Assembly (NCBI RefSeq): GCF_039522165.1
Contig: NZ_BAAADE010000001.1
Location: 1,054,001-1,118,000 of the forward strand
Origin: Paenochrobactrum glaciei
GTDB taxonomy: Bacteria; Pseudomonadota; Alphaproteobacteria; Rhizobiales; Rhizobiaceae
Direction: 5' to 3'
Length of the DNA: 64,000 nt
Below are positions 8,924 to 17,654 of this stretch, in pieces. The notes beneath the pieces are model-generated. The model did not search any database and was not told the origin of the DNA. It worked only from the letters and a program-made list of their open reading frames with translations. A program made the position numbers and the translations under genes. Every line of letters begins with the position of its first letter. Within the stretch, counting starts at the first letter, position 1.

Positions 8924-9059
8924 TCAAGACCCTTCCGTTATCTGTTCGCTCGTATCTTCATCAATTGTTCGGGCGAGTATTGAAAGCTTAACACAGTTTG
9001 AAGCTGCGATGCCAATACACAAGATGTGTCCCGCACAAGAAAAAGAGAAAGGAAAAGGT

Positions 9060-9155
9060 GGGAGGCTGGCACGGCGACCCGTGCCTTGCTCGTTAGGGCT
9101 GCTTCCTTCCGGACCTGACCCGGTTGGCGAGTGGCTCGTCCACCACCAACCTCCC
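9060..9155 (-). ncRNA. ffs: Signal recognition particle RNA, small bacterial 4.5S type
   Basis: Read on the minus strand, about 96 bases form one long hairpin. The ends GGGAGGTTGG and CCAGCCTCCC pair, and the apical region holds the highly conserved SRP core GGTCAGGTCCGGAAGGAAGC. This is the RNA that binds Ffh to target nascent membrane proteins. It lies immediately upstream of dnaX, the standard alphaproteobacterial position. A T-rich stretch follows its 3' end. The ends are estimated from the terminal helix. Confidence 0.95.
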
Positions 9156-9224
9156 AAGGTTCATATCGTCAATTCGGCTACAAAAAGCAAGCCATGTTCA
9201 AAAAAAACTGTTATTGATTGCATT

Positions 9225-9629
9225 ATGAAACAGTTCGCTCTCGATGACAGGCTTAATGCCGACACTTTTCCCGTCATGTCGCTTGGTCTTTGTGACCTGC
9301 GGTTGATGAATGATCAACGCTGGCCGTGGCTGATTCTGATCCCGCGTCGCCCTGATTTGACCGAGCTTTTCAATTTAACGCCGCTCGATCAGACCATGCT
9401 GACATTCGAATCAGACATGGTGGCCAAAGCGCTGAAAAACGTCACCGGCTGCGACAAGATCAATACCGGCGCGCTTGGCAATATTGTTCGCCAGCTCCAT
9501 TGCCATGTCATCGCGCGCAATGAAGGTGATGCCGGCTGGCCGGGCCCCGTCTGGGGGCATGGTGTTCGTATTGCCTATAGCGACAGCGAAGCGAAAAACC
9601 TCATCGAGAAAATCCGCAACACTTTATAA
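9225..9629 (+). CDS. HIT family protein (histidine triad nucleotide-binding)
   Basis: A 134-residue HIT-like protein. The C-terminal motif reads QLHCHVIARNEGD followed by WPGPVWG, so the first histidine of the usual His-x-His-x-His triad is glutamine here, a variant I associate with proteobacterial HIT proteins that end in WPxPVWG. Members bind or hydrolyse nucleotide phosphoramidates or dinucleotides, but the substrate of this branch is unknown. The start at 9225 leaves the SRP RNA free, whereas longer in-frame starts would cross that RNA gene. The next gene, nudC, starts 31 bases after its stop and also acts on nucleotides. Confidence 0.85.
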   Translation: MKQFALDDRLNADTFPVMSLGLCDLRLMNDQRWPWLILIPRRPDLTELFNLTPLDQTMLTFESDMVAKALKNVTGCDKINTGALGNIVRQLHCHVIARNEGDAGWPGPVWGHGVRIAYSDSEAKNLIEKIRNTL

Positions 9630-9660
9630 TTTTTCCAATCAACCATTAAAAGCCAAGCGC

Positions 9661-10608
9661 ATGTCCCTTCCCTTGTTTCAATTGCCGGATAATGAACCGA
9701 GCAAACTGGTCGGCTTTGCCGGCAATCGCATTGATCGCCAATCAGAAAAGCGCAGCGATACGGCAAGCCATGATGCTTTGGCACAAAGCGACACGCGTCT
9801 GATGGTGCTGGAAGGCGGCAAGCTGGTGCTGGATTATTCAGACCTCGCCAATCCAAATGCTCTTTTCAGCCTTGAAAAGGCACAGGACTTTCAGCCTGAT
9901 CTGGACAATGCCATTTTATTAGGCTTGCAGGATGGTTATTCCGTGCTGGCTGTCACGGCACAGATCAACACTGAAACCTTGAGCGAACCGCTCAAAGCCA
10001 TTCCCTATCGCAGCATCTATGTCGACAATATTCTGCCCGACGACATGACCGGCGCGATGGCAGAAGCGATTGCCCTTGATGCATGGCATAAAAACCACCA
10101 GTTCTGCGGGCGTTGCGGACAAAAAACCTCTATGCGTGCTGGTGGTTTTAAGCGAACTTGCGATGCCTGTGACACGGAAATGTTCCCGCGCACCGATCCG
10201 GTGGCGATCATGCTGCCGGTGCGTGGTGACAAATGTATTTTGGCACGCAGCCCGCATTTTGCACCACTCACCTATTCATCGCTTGCCGGTTTCATTGAGC
10301 CGGGCGAAACGATTGAAGCAGCGGTGCGCCGTGAAAGCGCAGAGGAAATGGGGCTTAATATCGGGCGGGTCGGCTATTATGCCAGCCAGCCCTGGCCGTT
10401 TCCTTATTCCCTGATGATCGGTTGCCACGCGGAAGTCTTATCCGATGATTTCACCGTCGATTTGAGCGAATTAGAAGACGGGCGCTGGTTTTCACGCGAT
10501 GAAGTTCGCCTGATGCTTGCAGGCACCCATCCTGACGGGCTGATCACACCGCAGAAAAATGCAATTGCCAGCCATCTGATTGCCGCTTGGGCCAGTCTGG
10601 ACACATAA
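9661..10608 (+). CDS. nudC: NAD(+)/NADH diphosphatase, RNA de-NADding enzyme
   Basis: A 315-residue Nudix hydrolase of the NudC type. Four zinc ligands are C149, C152, C167 and C170, the Nudix box occupies residues 210-232 (GFIEPGETIEAAVRRESAEE), and the NudC-specific SQPWPFP array is at 242-248. The enzyme cleaves NADH or NAD to NMN(H) and AMP, and family members remove NAD caps from RNA. The ATG at 9661 gives the normal family start (MSLPLFQLPD). It probably shares a transcript with the HIT gene and ends in a terminator shared with pheA. Confidence 0.95.
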   Translation: MSLPLFQLPDNEPSKLVGFAGNRIDRQSEKRSDTASHDALAQSDTRLMVLEGGKLVLDYSDLANPNALFSLEKAQDFQPDLDNAILLGLQDGYSVLAVTAQINTETLSEPLKAIPYRSIYVDNILPDDMTGAMAEAIALDAWHKNHQFCGRCGQKTSMRAGGFKRTCDACDTEMFPRTDPVAIMLPVRGDKCILARSPHFAPLTYSSLAGFIEPGETIEAAVRRESAEEMGLNIGRVGYYASQPWPFPYSLMIGCHAEVLSDDFTVDLSELEDGRWFSRDEVRLMLAGTHPDGLITPQKNAIASHLIAAWASLDT

Positions 10609-10613
10609 ATAAA

Positions 10614-10642
10614 AAAGAGCCGGATAAACCGGCTCTCTTTGA
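10614..10642. terminator. Bidirectional terminator between nudC and pheA
   Basis: The 8-bp stem AGAGCCGG (10616-10623) and CCGGCTCT (10629-10636) has a five-base loop, with A-run on the left and a short T-run on the right. It lies between two convergent stop codons. Confidence 0.85.
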
Positions 10643-10645
10643 TTA

Positions 10646-11524
10646 TTATTCTGCCGGAAGGGCAACTGTATCGCGGAAATCAGAGCCGCGATAAACGCCT
10701 AAAATCCGTATTTCCGTTGTGAAGAAGCCCAGTTCTTCCAGTGCCAAGCGCACGGAACGATCTTCAGGATGGCCTTCAATATCCGCATAAAACTGTGTCG
10801 CCGTAAAAGCGCCGCCGATCTGGTAGCTTTCCAGCTTGGTCATGTTCACGCCATTGGTCGCAAAACCACCGAGCGCCTTATAAAGAGCAGCCGGCACGTT
10901 GCGCACACGGAACACAAAAGTGGTCATGATGCGGGTGTCGTCTGTCGGGCGCGGTTCCCATTTTTTGGTTTTCGACAAAACGACAAAACGGGTGACGTTA
11001 TTATCAGAATCTTCGACATTCTCTTCCAGAATATCCAATCCATAAAGATCAGCCGCCAAGCGCGGTGCAAGCGCTGCCATTGACTTATCCCCTGCTTCCG
11101 ACACGATGCGGGCAGCACCGGCTGTGTCACCGGCAATCACCGGTTTCCAGCCATTATCGCGGATAACCTTACGGCATTGTCCCAGTGCATGCACATGGCT
11201 GTGCACGCTTTTAATGTCTTCGCGCTTAGTGCCCGGCAAGACCATCAGCTGAAAATGGATTGGCAGAAAATATTCGCCGACAATATGCATGTCGGCCAAT
11301 GGCAGCAGATAATGAATATCAGCCACGCGGCCAGCCAGCGTGTTTTCGATCGGGATCATCGCCAGATCAGCCGCACCGCTTTCCACCGCATTAAAAGCAT
11401 CCTCAAATGTCGGGCACGGCAGTGGCTCCATAAACTCAAACATATTACGGCAGGCGGTATCAGAATTGGCGCCTGCTTCCCCCTGAAATGAAATACGATT
11501 CGTTTTCACAGCCGTCTGTGTCAT
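10646..11524 (-). CDS. pheA: Prephenate dehydratase with ACT domain
   Basis: A 292-residue monofunctional prephenate dehydratase that makes phenylpyruvate for phenylalanine synthesis. The catalytic domain spans roughly residues 10-185, with the substrate-site segment IPIENTLAG near residue 58 and the catalytic NVTRFVVL motif near 173. The C-terminal ACT domain (about 200-280, with the LESYQ segment replacing the usual ESRP) is the phenylalanine-sensing regulatory unit, so allosteric feedback is likely. There is no chorismate mutase domain. Downstream in the same direction, 24 bases from the kdsB stop, it may be co-transcribed with kdsB. Confidence 0.95.
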   Translation of the reverse strand: MTQTAVKTNRISFQGEAGANSDTACRNMFEFMEPLPCPTFEDAFNAVESGAADLAMIPIENTLAGRVADIHYLLPLADMHIVGEYFLPIHFQLMVLPGTKREDIKSVHSHVHALGQCRKVIRDNGWKPVIAGDTAGAARIVSEAGDKSMAALAPRLAADLYGLDILEENVEDSDNNVTRFVVLSKTKKWEPRPTDDTRIMTTFVFRVRNVPAALYKALGGFATNGVNMTKLESYQIGGAFTATQFYADIEGHPEDRSVRLALEELGFFTTEIRILGVYRGSDFRDTVALPAE

Positions 11525-11548
11525 TTGGAATGCTTTCTATAATTAAAA

Positions 11549-12286
11549 TTAAAGCGCTTTAGCGATCATCTCGCGGGCGCGGTCGAGGTCTGCCGGAGTA
11601 TCAACGCCTAAAGGTTGGCCGCTGACCAGTTCGACATCAATGCGCATACCATTTTCCAGTGCGCGCAATTGTTCAAGGCTTTCCCGCTGTTCTAAATAGG
11701 AACGCCCCAAAGAGACAAAGCGCTCCAAAGCGGCGCGCTTATAAGCATAAAGTCCGATATGGTGATAAAGCGGGCCCTCGCCCCACGGTGCTGTCGCACG
11801 GGTGAAATAGAGGGCGCGCAAGCGATTCTCTTGTGCCAGCGGAGAGCCGACAATCTTCACGACATTCGGATTGGTTTTTTCTGATTCTTCTGTAATTTCG
11901 ACACCCAGAGTTGCAATATCGACAGCCCCGTCATGCAATGGCGCCAAAGCCTTGATAATCAGCTCGGCTTCAATCGTTGGCAGGTCGCCCTGCACATTGA
12001 TAACCGCTTCCACCAGACCATCAGGATCAAGCGTTTGCAGCGCTTCATAAATACGATCAGAACCCGATTCGTGGTCACTGCGTGTCATGACAGCTTCCAG
12101 CCCATGCGCCTGCACCGCCTGTAAAACCTCAGGACTATCGGTTGCAACAACAGTGCGCCCGAGATTAGCCGCATGGGCGCGCTCTGCCACATGCACGATC
12201 ATCGGCTTGCCGCAGATATCGGCCAAAGGCTTACCAGGCAAACGGGTGGAACCCATTCTTGCAGGAATTATCGTCAAGGTTTTCAT
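11549..12286 (-). CDS. kdsB: 3-deoxy-manno-octulosonate cytidylyltransferase (CMP-Kdo synthetase)
   Basis: A 245-residue enzyme that activates Kdo with CTP for lipid A inner-core synthesis. The N-terminal nucleotide-binding loop IPARMGSTRLPGKPL (residues 5-19) and the segments VVATDS, SGSDRIYEAL and NVQGDLP are classic for KdsB. The ATG at 12286 is preferred over a TTG three codons upstream. It implies an outer membrane with Kdo-containing lipopolysaccharide. It lies upstream of pheA on the same strand, and the divergent cytochrome gene begins 228 bases away. Confidence 0.96.
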   Translation of the reverse strand: MKTLTIIPARMGSTRLPGKPLADICGKPMIVHVAERAHAANLGRTVVATDSPEVLQAVQAHGLEAVMTRSDHESGSDRIYEALQTLDPDGLVEAVINVQGDLPTIEAELIIKALAPLHDGAVDIATLGVEITEESEKTNPNVVKIVGSPLAQENRLRALYFTRATAPWGEGPLYHHIGLYAYKRAALERFVSLGRSYLEQRESLEQLRALENGMRIDVELVSGQPLGVDTPADLDRAREMIAKAL

Positions 12287-12514
12287 GGTCTTCAACTTAC
12301 GTTAGAAATTGAACAGAACAGACAGGATTGCCGGACATTGTTGATAAAGTGTCAAAACGTCACGGGTGTTGCACCCCTTATAAGTGTTGCAAGAAAGAAG
12401 TAAAAGCCCTAGTTTCCCGCCCAATGCGGGGATTTTATAACGATGTTTGCCTTCCAAATGAGGTCTTTAAAGCCGGCTTTGGAAAGCGTTATGATAGAGG
12501 AGCGCTGACCACAG

Positions 12515-13273
12515 ATGAATTCAAGCCGAGCTAACAAATTTTTCATGGCCCTTCTGGCCACTGTTTTTGTTGTCATGACAACAAGCCTTCTTTCTGATTC
12601 GCTGTTTCATTCGCCAGCACCGGAACAAGCCGGTTTTGCGATTGAAGTTGCTGATGGAGGAGCACCGGCTGCCGGTGGCGGCGCGCCAGAGAAGGAAGAA
12701 GTTTCTATCGCAACCTTGTTGCAAACAGCTGATGCAGAGCGCGGCCAGAACGTTTTCAAGCGTTGCGCTGCTTGCCATACCAATGAAAAAGGCGGCGCCA
12801 ACAAGGTTGGTCCAAACCTTTACAACATTGTAAACCGTCCGGCTGCTTCAGTTGACGGTTTCGGCTATTCGGCTGCGATGAAAGAATTTGCCGCTGGCGG
12901 CAATAAGTGGGATTTTGACCACCTCAACAAGTTCCTCACCTCACCTAAAGGCTTCATCAAAGGCACAAGCATGGGCTTTGCCGGTGATAAGAAAGACAAT
13001 GAACGCGCTGATCTGATCGCTTTCCTTGCAACTCTTGCCGACACACCAGTGCCGATGCCAAGTGCGGATGCTGCACCTGCTGAAGAAGCTCCGGCTGAGG
13101 CTGCACCAGCAACCGAAGAAAAGCCAGCAGAAGCACCTGATGCAACTCCGGCTGAAACTCCGGCGGCTGAAGAACCAGCTAAAGAAGAGCCAGCACCAGC
13201 TGCACCGGCAGAAGAAAAACCTGCCGAAGAAAAGCCAGCTGAGGAAGCGCCTGCGCCAGCTCCGGCCAACTAA
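12515..13273 (+). CDS. Membrane-anchored c-type cytochrome with long Ala/Pro/Glu-rich tail (CycM/c552-like)
   Basis: A 252-residue class I cytochrome c. Residues 8-30 form an uncleaved N-terminal membrane anchor. The haem-binding CAACH is at 84-88, and the likely axial methionine is M153 in KGTSMGF. This layout resembles the membrane cytochrome CycM that carries electrons to the terminal oxidase in rhizobia. Unusually, residues 178-252 are a low-complexity tail almost entirely of A, P, E and K in repeated AEEKPA-like units. The ribosome site GAGGAG is at 12497-12502. The gene stands alone, divergent from kdsB, with its own terminator. Confidence 0.88.
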   Translation: MNSSRANKFFMALLATVFVVMTTSLLSDSLFHSPAPEQAGFAIEVADGGAPAAGGGAPEKEEVSIATLLQTADAERGQNVFKRCAACHTNEKGGANKVGPNLYNIVNRPAASVDGFGYSAAMKEFAAGGNKWDFDHLNKFLTSPKGFIKGTSMGFAGDKKDNERADLIAFLATLADTPVPMPSADAAPAEEAPAEAAPATEEKPAEAPDATPAETPAAEEPAKEEPAPAAPAEEKPAEEKPAEEAPAPAPAN

Positions 13274-13289
13274 AATAAACACGTTTGAC

Positions 13290-13322
13290 TTAAAAAGCCG
13301 GATCATTTGATCCGGCTTTTTT
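13290..13322 (+). terminator. Rho-independent terminator after the cytochrome c gene
   Basis: A near-perfect palindrome at 13292-13321 (AAAAAGCCGGATCA with TGATCCGGCTTTTT) is followed by more T residues. Confidence 0.9.
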
Positions 13323-13419
13323 TATTTGCGCATAGTTTGTGCATAGAAGACCTTTATTCCTCCACAAAATTCAATAAGTTGTTCTCAATGCTGAGTTCAA
13401 TAATCATGGAGGCGTTTTG

Positions 13420-15261
13420 ATGCGGCTATTGGGGATCGGTGCTACCGTCATTGCGGTTTGGGCAGGAACAATCGCACTCTCATATGCAGATGAGCCGCAA
13501 TGGCGCACGGCAACCAGCCTGACCGGAGAACCTGCGCACGCCAACAATTTTACCCGCTATGATTATGTGAACCCTGATGCGCCTAAAGGCGGCACGCTCA
13601 ACCAAGTGGGCGTCGGCAGCTATGACAGCCTCAACCCTTATGTGGTGCAAGGTGTGCCAGCTGCCGGTCTGGTCGAATTTGGCGGCGGTTTATTATACGA
13701 TACATTAATGACCGATGCCCTTGATCAGGGCTCGACCATGTATCCGCTGATTGCCGAAGCCACTCAATATCCGGATGATTTTTCATGGGTGAAGTTCAGG
13801 CTCAACGAAAAAGCCCGCTGGCACGATGGCCAGCCGATCACCGTTGAGGATGTGATCTGGTCTTTTGATCTTTTGAAGAAACAATCACCTATGTATAATA
13901 AATATTACGGTGATGTGGTTTCAGCTGAAAAGACCGGCGAGCGCGAGGTGAAATTTACCTTCTCGCAGAAAAACAATCGCGAATTGCCACAGATTTTAGG
14001 CCAGCTCGTTGTCCTGCCAAAACATTGGTGGGAGGGTAAAGATGCTAATGGCAAGCCGCGTGACATTACCCGACCGACATTAGAAAAACCATTAGGATCA
14101 AGCGCTTATAAAATCGAAAGCACCGTTCCGGGCAAAACGATTATCTGGTCGCGCGTTGATGATTACTGGGGCAAAGACCTGCCTGTAAATGTCGGCCGCA
14201 ATAATTTTGATCGTATCAAATACGAATATTTCCTCAGTGAAGACGCAACATGGGAAGCCTTTAAAAAGGGCGGCATCTATGATTACCGTCTGGAAAACAG
14301 AGCGCAGCGTTGGGCGGAACAGTATAATTTTCCGGCCGCTGAACGGGGCGATGTCGTCAAAAAAAGCTTCGAAATTCACTCTTTCGGCCGTATGCAGGGC
14401 TATTTCCTCAATAGTCGCAAAGAGAAGTTCAATAATATCAAAGTGCGTCAGGCGCTTACATTATTGTTCGATTTTGAATCCGCCAACCGCATGATGTTTT
14501 TTAACCAGTATAAGCGCATCAATAGCTATTTTGCCGGTATTGATTTAGCGTCTTCCGGCCTGCCGGAAGGGCGTGAGAAAGAAATCCTCGAAACCGTACG
14601 TGCAGAAATTCCGGCTGAAGTTTTCACGCAAGAGTTCAAGCTTCCGGTTTTTGATACACCGCAAAAAACACGCGAATATCTGCGCGAAGCGATCAATCTC
14701 TTTGCCGAAGCGGGCTGGACACCGAAAGACGGGAAGTTGAAAAATGCCGCCGGTCAGACCTTCACAATCGAGTTTTTAGGCAAAGACCAGACCGATGAGC
14801 GCATCTTCAATCCGTATATCAGCAATCTGCGCCGTGTCGGTATTGATGCCTCTATCCGCATTGTTGATGCCACCCAATATCAGGCGCGCATCAATGATTT
14901 TGACTATGATGTGATGTCCACGATCATTGCGCAGTCATATTCGCCGGGCAACGAACAACGTGATTTTTGGGGTACAAAATCAGCCGATTTCAAAGGCAGC
15001 CGCAATTATTCCGGCATCAAAAATCCGGCAATCGACAAGCTTATTGATTTTGTCATTTATGCCAAAGACCGCGACGAGCTGGTGGCCGCAACCCATGCGC
15101 TCGACCGTGTGCTTCTGTGGAACTACTATGTTGTGCCGCAATGGTATTCAGAAACTATCAATATCGCTCATTGGAACAAATTCGGTATTCCGGAAAAACA
15201 ACCGGATTATGCCGGTATTGATCCTTTCTCATGGTGGATTTTGCCACAAAAAAACAATTAA
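13420..15261 (+). CDS. yejA: Extracellular solute-binding protein family 5, peptide-binding component (YejA-type)
   Basis: A 613-residue periplasmic binding protein of the DppA/OppA family. It has a signal peptide with likely cleavage after ALSYA near residue 25. The SBP_bac_5 domain starts around residue 70 and has the typical segments ARWHDGQPITVEDV and KPLGSSAYKI. GGAGG at 13408-13412 favours the ATG at 13420 over the TTG just before it. With yejB, yejE and yejF downstream it forms an importer that in E. coli takes up microcin C and in rhizobia and Brucella is linked to tolerance of host antimicrobial peptides. The oligopeptide specificity here is inferred from homology. Confidence 0.92.
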   Translation: MRLLGIGATVIAVWAGTIALSYADEPQWRTATSLTGEPAHANNFTRYDYVNPDAPKGGTLNQVGVGSYDSLNPYVVQGVPAAGLVEFGGGLLYDTLMTDALDQGSTMYPLIAEATQYPDDFSWVKFRLNEKARWHDGQPITVEDVIWSFDLLKKQSPMYNKYYGDVVSAEKTGEREVKFTFSQKNNRELPQILGQLVVLPKHWWEGKDANGKPRDITRPTLEKPLGSSAYKIESTVPGKTIIWSRVDDYWGKDLPVNVGRNNFDRIKYEYFLSEDATWEAFKKGGIYDYRLENRAQRWAEQYNFPAAERGDVVKKSFEIHSFGRMQGYFLNSRKEKFNNIKVRQALTLLFDFESANRMMFFNQYKRINSYFAGIDLASSGLPEGREKEILETVRAEIPAEVFTQEFKLPVFDTPQKTREYLREAINLFAEAGWTPKDGKLKNAAGQTFTIEFLGKDQTDERIFNPYISNLRRVGIDASIRIVDATQYQARINDFDYDVMSTIIAQSYSPGNEQRDFWGTKSADFKGSRNYSGIKNPAIDKLIDFVIYAKDRDELVAATHALDRVLLWNYYVVPQWYSETINIAHWNKFGIPEKQPDYAGIDPFSWWILPQKNN

Positions 15262-15367
15262 CGGCCTTAACAACCAAAAGGAAACGAATAAGGCTTACAC
15301 TGAGCCGATGAGTTGCTTTTCTTTTTGCCATGAGCGCATAAAAGAAAATTGAAGACGAGATAGGATG

Positions 15368-15393
15368 CGCGGTGCATATTTTCATGTACCGCG
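15368..15393 (+). promoter_or_regulatory. Intergenic stem-loop between yejA and yejB
   Basis: CGCGGTGCAT (15368-15377) pairs with ATGTACCGCG (15384-15393), giving a 10-bp stem with one G-U pair and a six-base loop. No T-run follows, so it is not a simple terminator. Such hairpins often protect the binding-protein part of an ABC operon mRNA from 3' decay. The role is inference. Confidence 0.5.
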
Positions 15394-15420
15394 ACATCAA
15401 CCAACAGTTAAGGCGAATAA

Positions 15421-16518
15421 ATGGGTGCCTATATTTTACGCCGCTTATTGCTGATGATCCCGACCATGCTGGGGATTATGGCAATTTCTTTCGCCGTTGT
15501 GCAATTTGCACCAGGCGGGCCGGTAGAGCGGGTGATTGCGCAATTATCCGGACAAGGTGGCGACGCATTAGACCGTCTTTCAGGCGGTGGCGGCGACATG
15601 AATCAGGGTAATAGTTTTGAAAGCCCCTCCAGTTCCAAATATCGCGGTGCCCAAGGACTTGATCCGGAATTTATCGCCAGTCTGGAAAAGCAGTTCGGCT
15701 TTGACAAACCGCCATTGGAACGCTTTGGCCAGATGCTGTGGAACTATATGCGCTTTGATTTCGGCACCAGCTATTTCCGCGATATCAGCGTGCTTGATTA
15801 TATTAAGGAAAAAATGCCGGTTTCCATCTCATTGGGGCTGTGGCTGACCTTCCTTTCTTATGCAATTTCCATACCGCTCGGTATCCGCAAAGCGCTCAAA
15901 GACGGCTCGCGTTTCGACACATGGACAAGTGCTGTCGTGATTGTTGCCTATGCTGTGCCAAGCTTTCTGTTTGCAACTTTGCTGGTTGTGCTGTTTGCGG
16001 GCGGCTCATTCTTCGACCTCTTTCCGCTGCGTGGCATCACCTCCGAGAATTTTGACCAGTTAAGCCTTTTTGGCAAAATCGCCGATTATCTCTGGCATAT
16101 GGCATTGCCGGTCACAGCGCTTGTACTCTCGGCTTTTGCCACCACAACTTTGCTGACCAAAAACTCTTTTCTGGAAGAAATCCGCAAGCAATATGTCACC
16201 ACAGCCCGCGCCAAAGGCCTTAATGAGCGTCAGGTGCTTTACGGCCATGTTTTCCGTAATGCGATGCTGATTGTGATTGCCGGTTTTCCTGGTGCCTTTA
16301 TCTCGGCCTTTTTCACCGGTTCCTTGCTGATCGAAACCATTTTCTCCCTCGACGGACTTGGCCTGCTTGGCTACCAGTCCATTCTTAACCGTGATTATCC
16401 TGTGGTTTTTGCAACACTTTTCATCTTTTCACTCATTGGCCTGTTTGTCAGCCTGCTGTCCGATCTGACCTATACGTGGATTGATCCGCGTATTGATTTT
16501 GAGCGGAGGGATGTGTGA
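15421..16518 (+). CDS. yejB: Microcin C/peptide ABC transporter permease YejB
   Basis: A 365-residue inner-membrane permease of the DppB type, with six predicted transmembrane helices. The N-terminal motif MGAYILRRLLLMIPTMLGI is typical of this family. The EAA loop is around residues 257-275 (TTARAKGLNERQVLYGHVFR). A 60-residue periplasmic segment rich in Gly/Ser near residues 40-80 is the usual YejB insertion. It starts 159 bases after yejA, with a stem-loop between them, and overlaps yejE by one base at its stop codon. Confidence 0.94.
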   Translation: MGAYILRRLLLMIPTMLGIMAISFAVVQFAPGGPVERVIAQLSGQGGDALDRLSGGGGDMNQGNSFESPSSSKYRGAQGLDPEFIASLEKQFGFDKPPLERFGQMLWNYMRFDFGTSYFRDISVLDYIKEKMPVSISLGLWLTFLSYAISIPLGIRKALKDGSRFDTWTSAVVIVAYAVPSFLFATLLVVLFAGGSFFDLFPLRGITSENFDQLSLFGKIADYLWHMALPVTALVLSAFATTTLLTKNSFLEEIRKQYVTTARAKGLNERQVLYGHVFRNAMLIVIAGFPGAFISAFFTGSLLIETIFSLDGLGLLGYQSILNRDYPVVFATLFIFSLIGLFVSLLSDLTYTWIDPRIDFERRDV

Positions 16519-17654
16519 TGACAGATGTTGTTTCCACTGAGCCGAAGCCCGTAAAACGTGCCTTTTTATCCCCGCTCAACCAGCGGCGCTGGCGCAATTT
16601 TAAGGCGCATCGTCGGGGCTGGTATTCTTTATGGATTTTTTCGTTCCTGCTGATTGCTGCCCTTTGCTCCGAACTGATCGCTAATGACCGCCCTATTCTC
16701 GTCTCCTATAAGGGGGAATTATTAGCACCTGTGCTCATCGATTATCCGGAAGAAAAATTCGGCGGTTTTTATGCGGTCACCGATTATCGTGATCCGGTCA
16801 TTCAGGATGAAATAAGCAGCAATGGCTGGGCTTTATGGCCGCCAATCCGCTATTCCTACCGCACCGTCAATGATGCCATCCCGCAAGCCGCCCCTTCAAA
16901 ACCCTTCTGGCTTTACAGCAAAGAAGAGCGCTGCCAGCGCTATCCGCTGGGCGTTGATGATCCCAATTGCACCTTTGGCAATATGAACCTGTTTGGCACT
17001 GACGATCAGGCGCGTGATGTGTTTGCGCGTGCCCTTTACGGCTTCCGCATTTCAGTGCTTTTCGGCCTTGTCCTCACGGCTGCCTCCGCTGTTATCGGTG
17101 TTGCCGCTGGTGCGGTGCAGGGTTATTTTGGCGGCTGGGTTGATCTATTATTCCAGCGTTTCATCGAAATCTGGTCGTCCATTCCGGTGCTTTATCTGCT
17201 GCTGATTATTGCGGCTATCCTGCCGCCCGGTTTCTGGGTGCTGCTGGGCATTATGCTGCTTTTTTCATGGGTGGCTTTTGTCGGCGTGGTGCGTGCCGAG
17301 TTTTTACGCGCCCGCAACTTTGAATATGTCAATGCTGCGCGCGCCTTGGGCGTTTCCAACCTGACCATCATGTGGCGGCATTTGCTGCCCAATGCAATGG
17401 TGGCAACACTGACCTTCCTGCCCTTTATCATGAACAGCTCGATCACCACCCTCACTTCACTGGATTTCTTAGGCTTTGGGTTGCCGCCCGGCTCTGCCTC
17501 TTTAGGTGAGTTGCTGGCACAAGGCAAAAATAACCAGCAAGCCCCTTGGCTTGGTATCACCGGCTTTGCCGTCATCTCTGTCATGCTGTCGCTGCTGATC
17601 TTTATTGGTGAAGCCACACGCGATGCTTTTGACCCGCGAAAGTCGTTTCAATGA
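16518..17654 (+). CDS. yejE: Microcin C/peptide ABC transporter permease YejE
   Basis: A 378-residue second permease of the YejABEF importer (DppC type). After a short cytoplasmic N-terminus and one helix, a long periplasmic domain (about residues 55-165) precedes the five-helix BPD transport core. The EAA loop is near residues 271-290 (NAARALGVSNLTIMWRHLLP). The ATG at 16518 overlaps the yejB TGA and sits behind GCGGAGGG at 16503-16510. It overlaps yejF by four bases (ATGA), so the permeases and the ATPase are translationally coupled. Confidence 0.94.
   Translation: MTDVVSTEPKPVKRAFLSPLNQRRWRNFKAHRRGWYSLWIFSFLLIAALCSELIANDRPILVSYKGELLAPVLIDYPEEKFGGFYAVTDYRDPVIQDEISSNGWALWPPIRYSYRTVNDAIPQAAPSKPFWLYSKEERCQRYPLGVDDPNCTFGNMNLFGTDDQARDVFARALYGFRISVLFGLVLTAASAVIGVAAGAVQGYFGGWVDLLFQRFIEIWSSIPVLYLLLIIAAILPPGFWVLLGIMLLFSWVAFVGVVRAEFLRARNFEYVNAARALGVSNLTIMWRHLLPNAMVATLTFLPFIMNSSITTLTSLDFLGFGLPPGSASLGELLAQGKNNQQAPWLGITGFAVISVMLSLLIFIGEATRDAFDPRKSFQ

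Noticed and set aside
8916..9224. N-terminal extension of the HIT protein
   Set aside because: The open frame continues upstream, but it runs through the SRP RNA gene and shows no protein-like sequence, so the ATG at 9225 was used.
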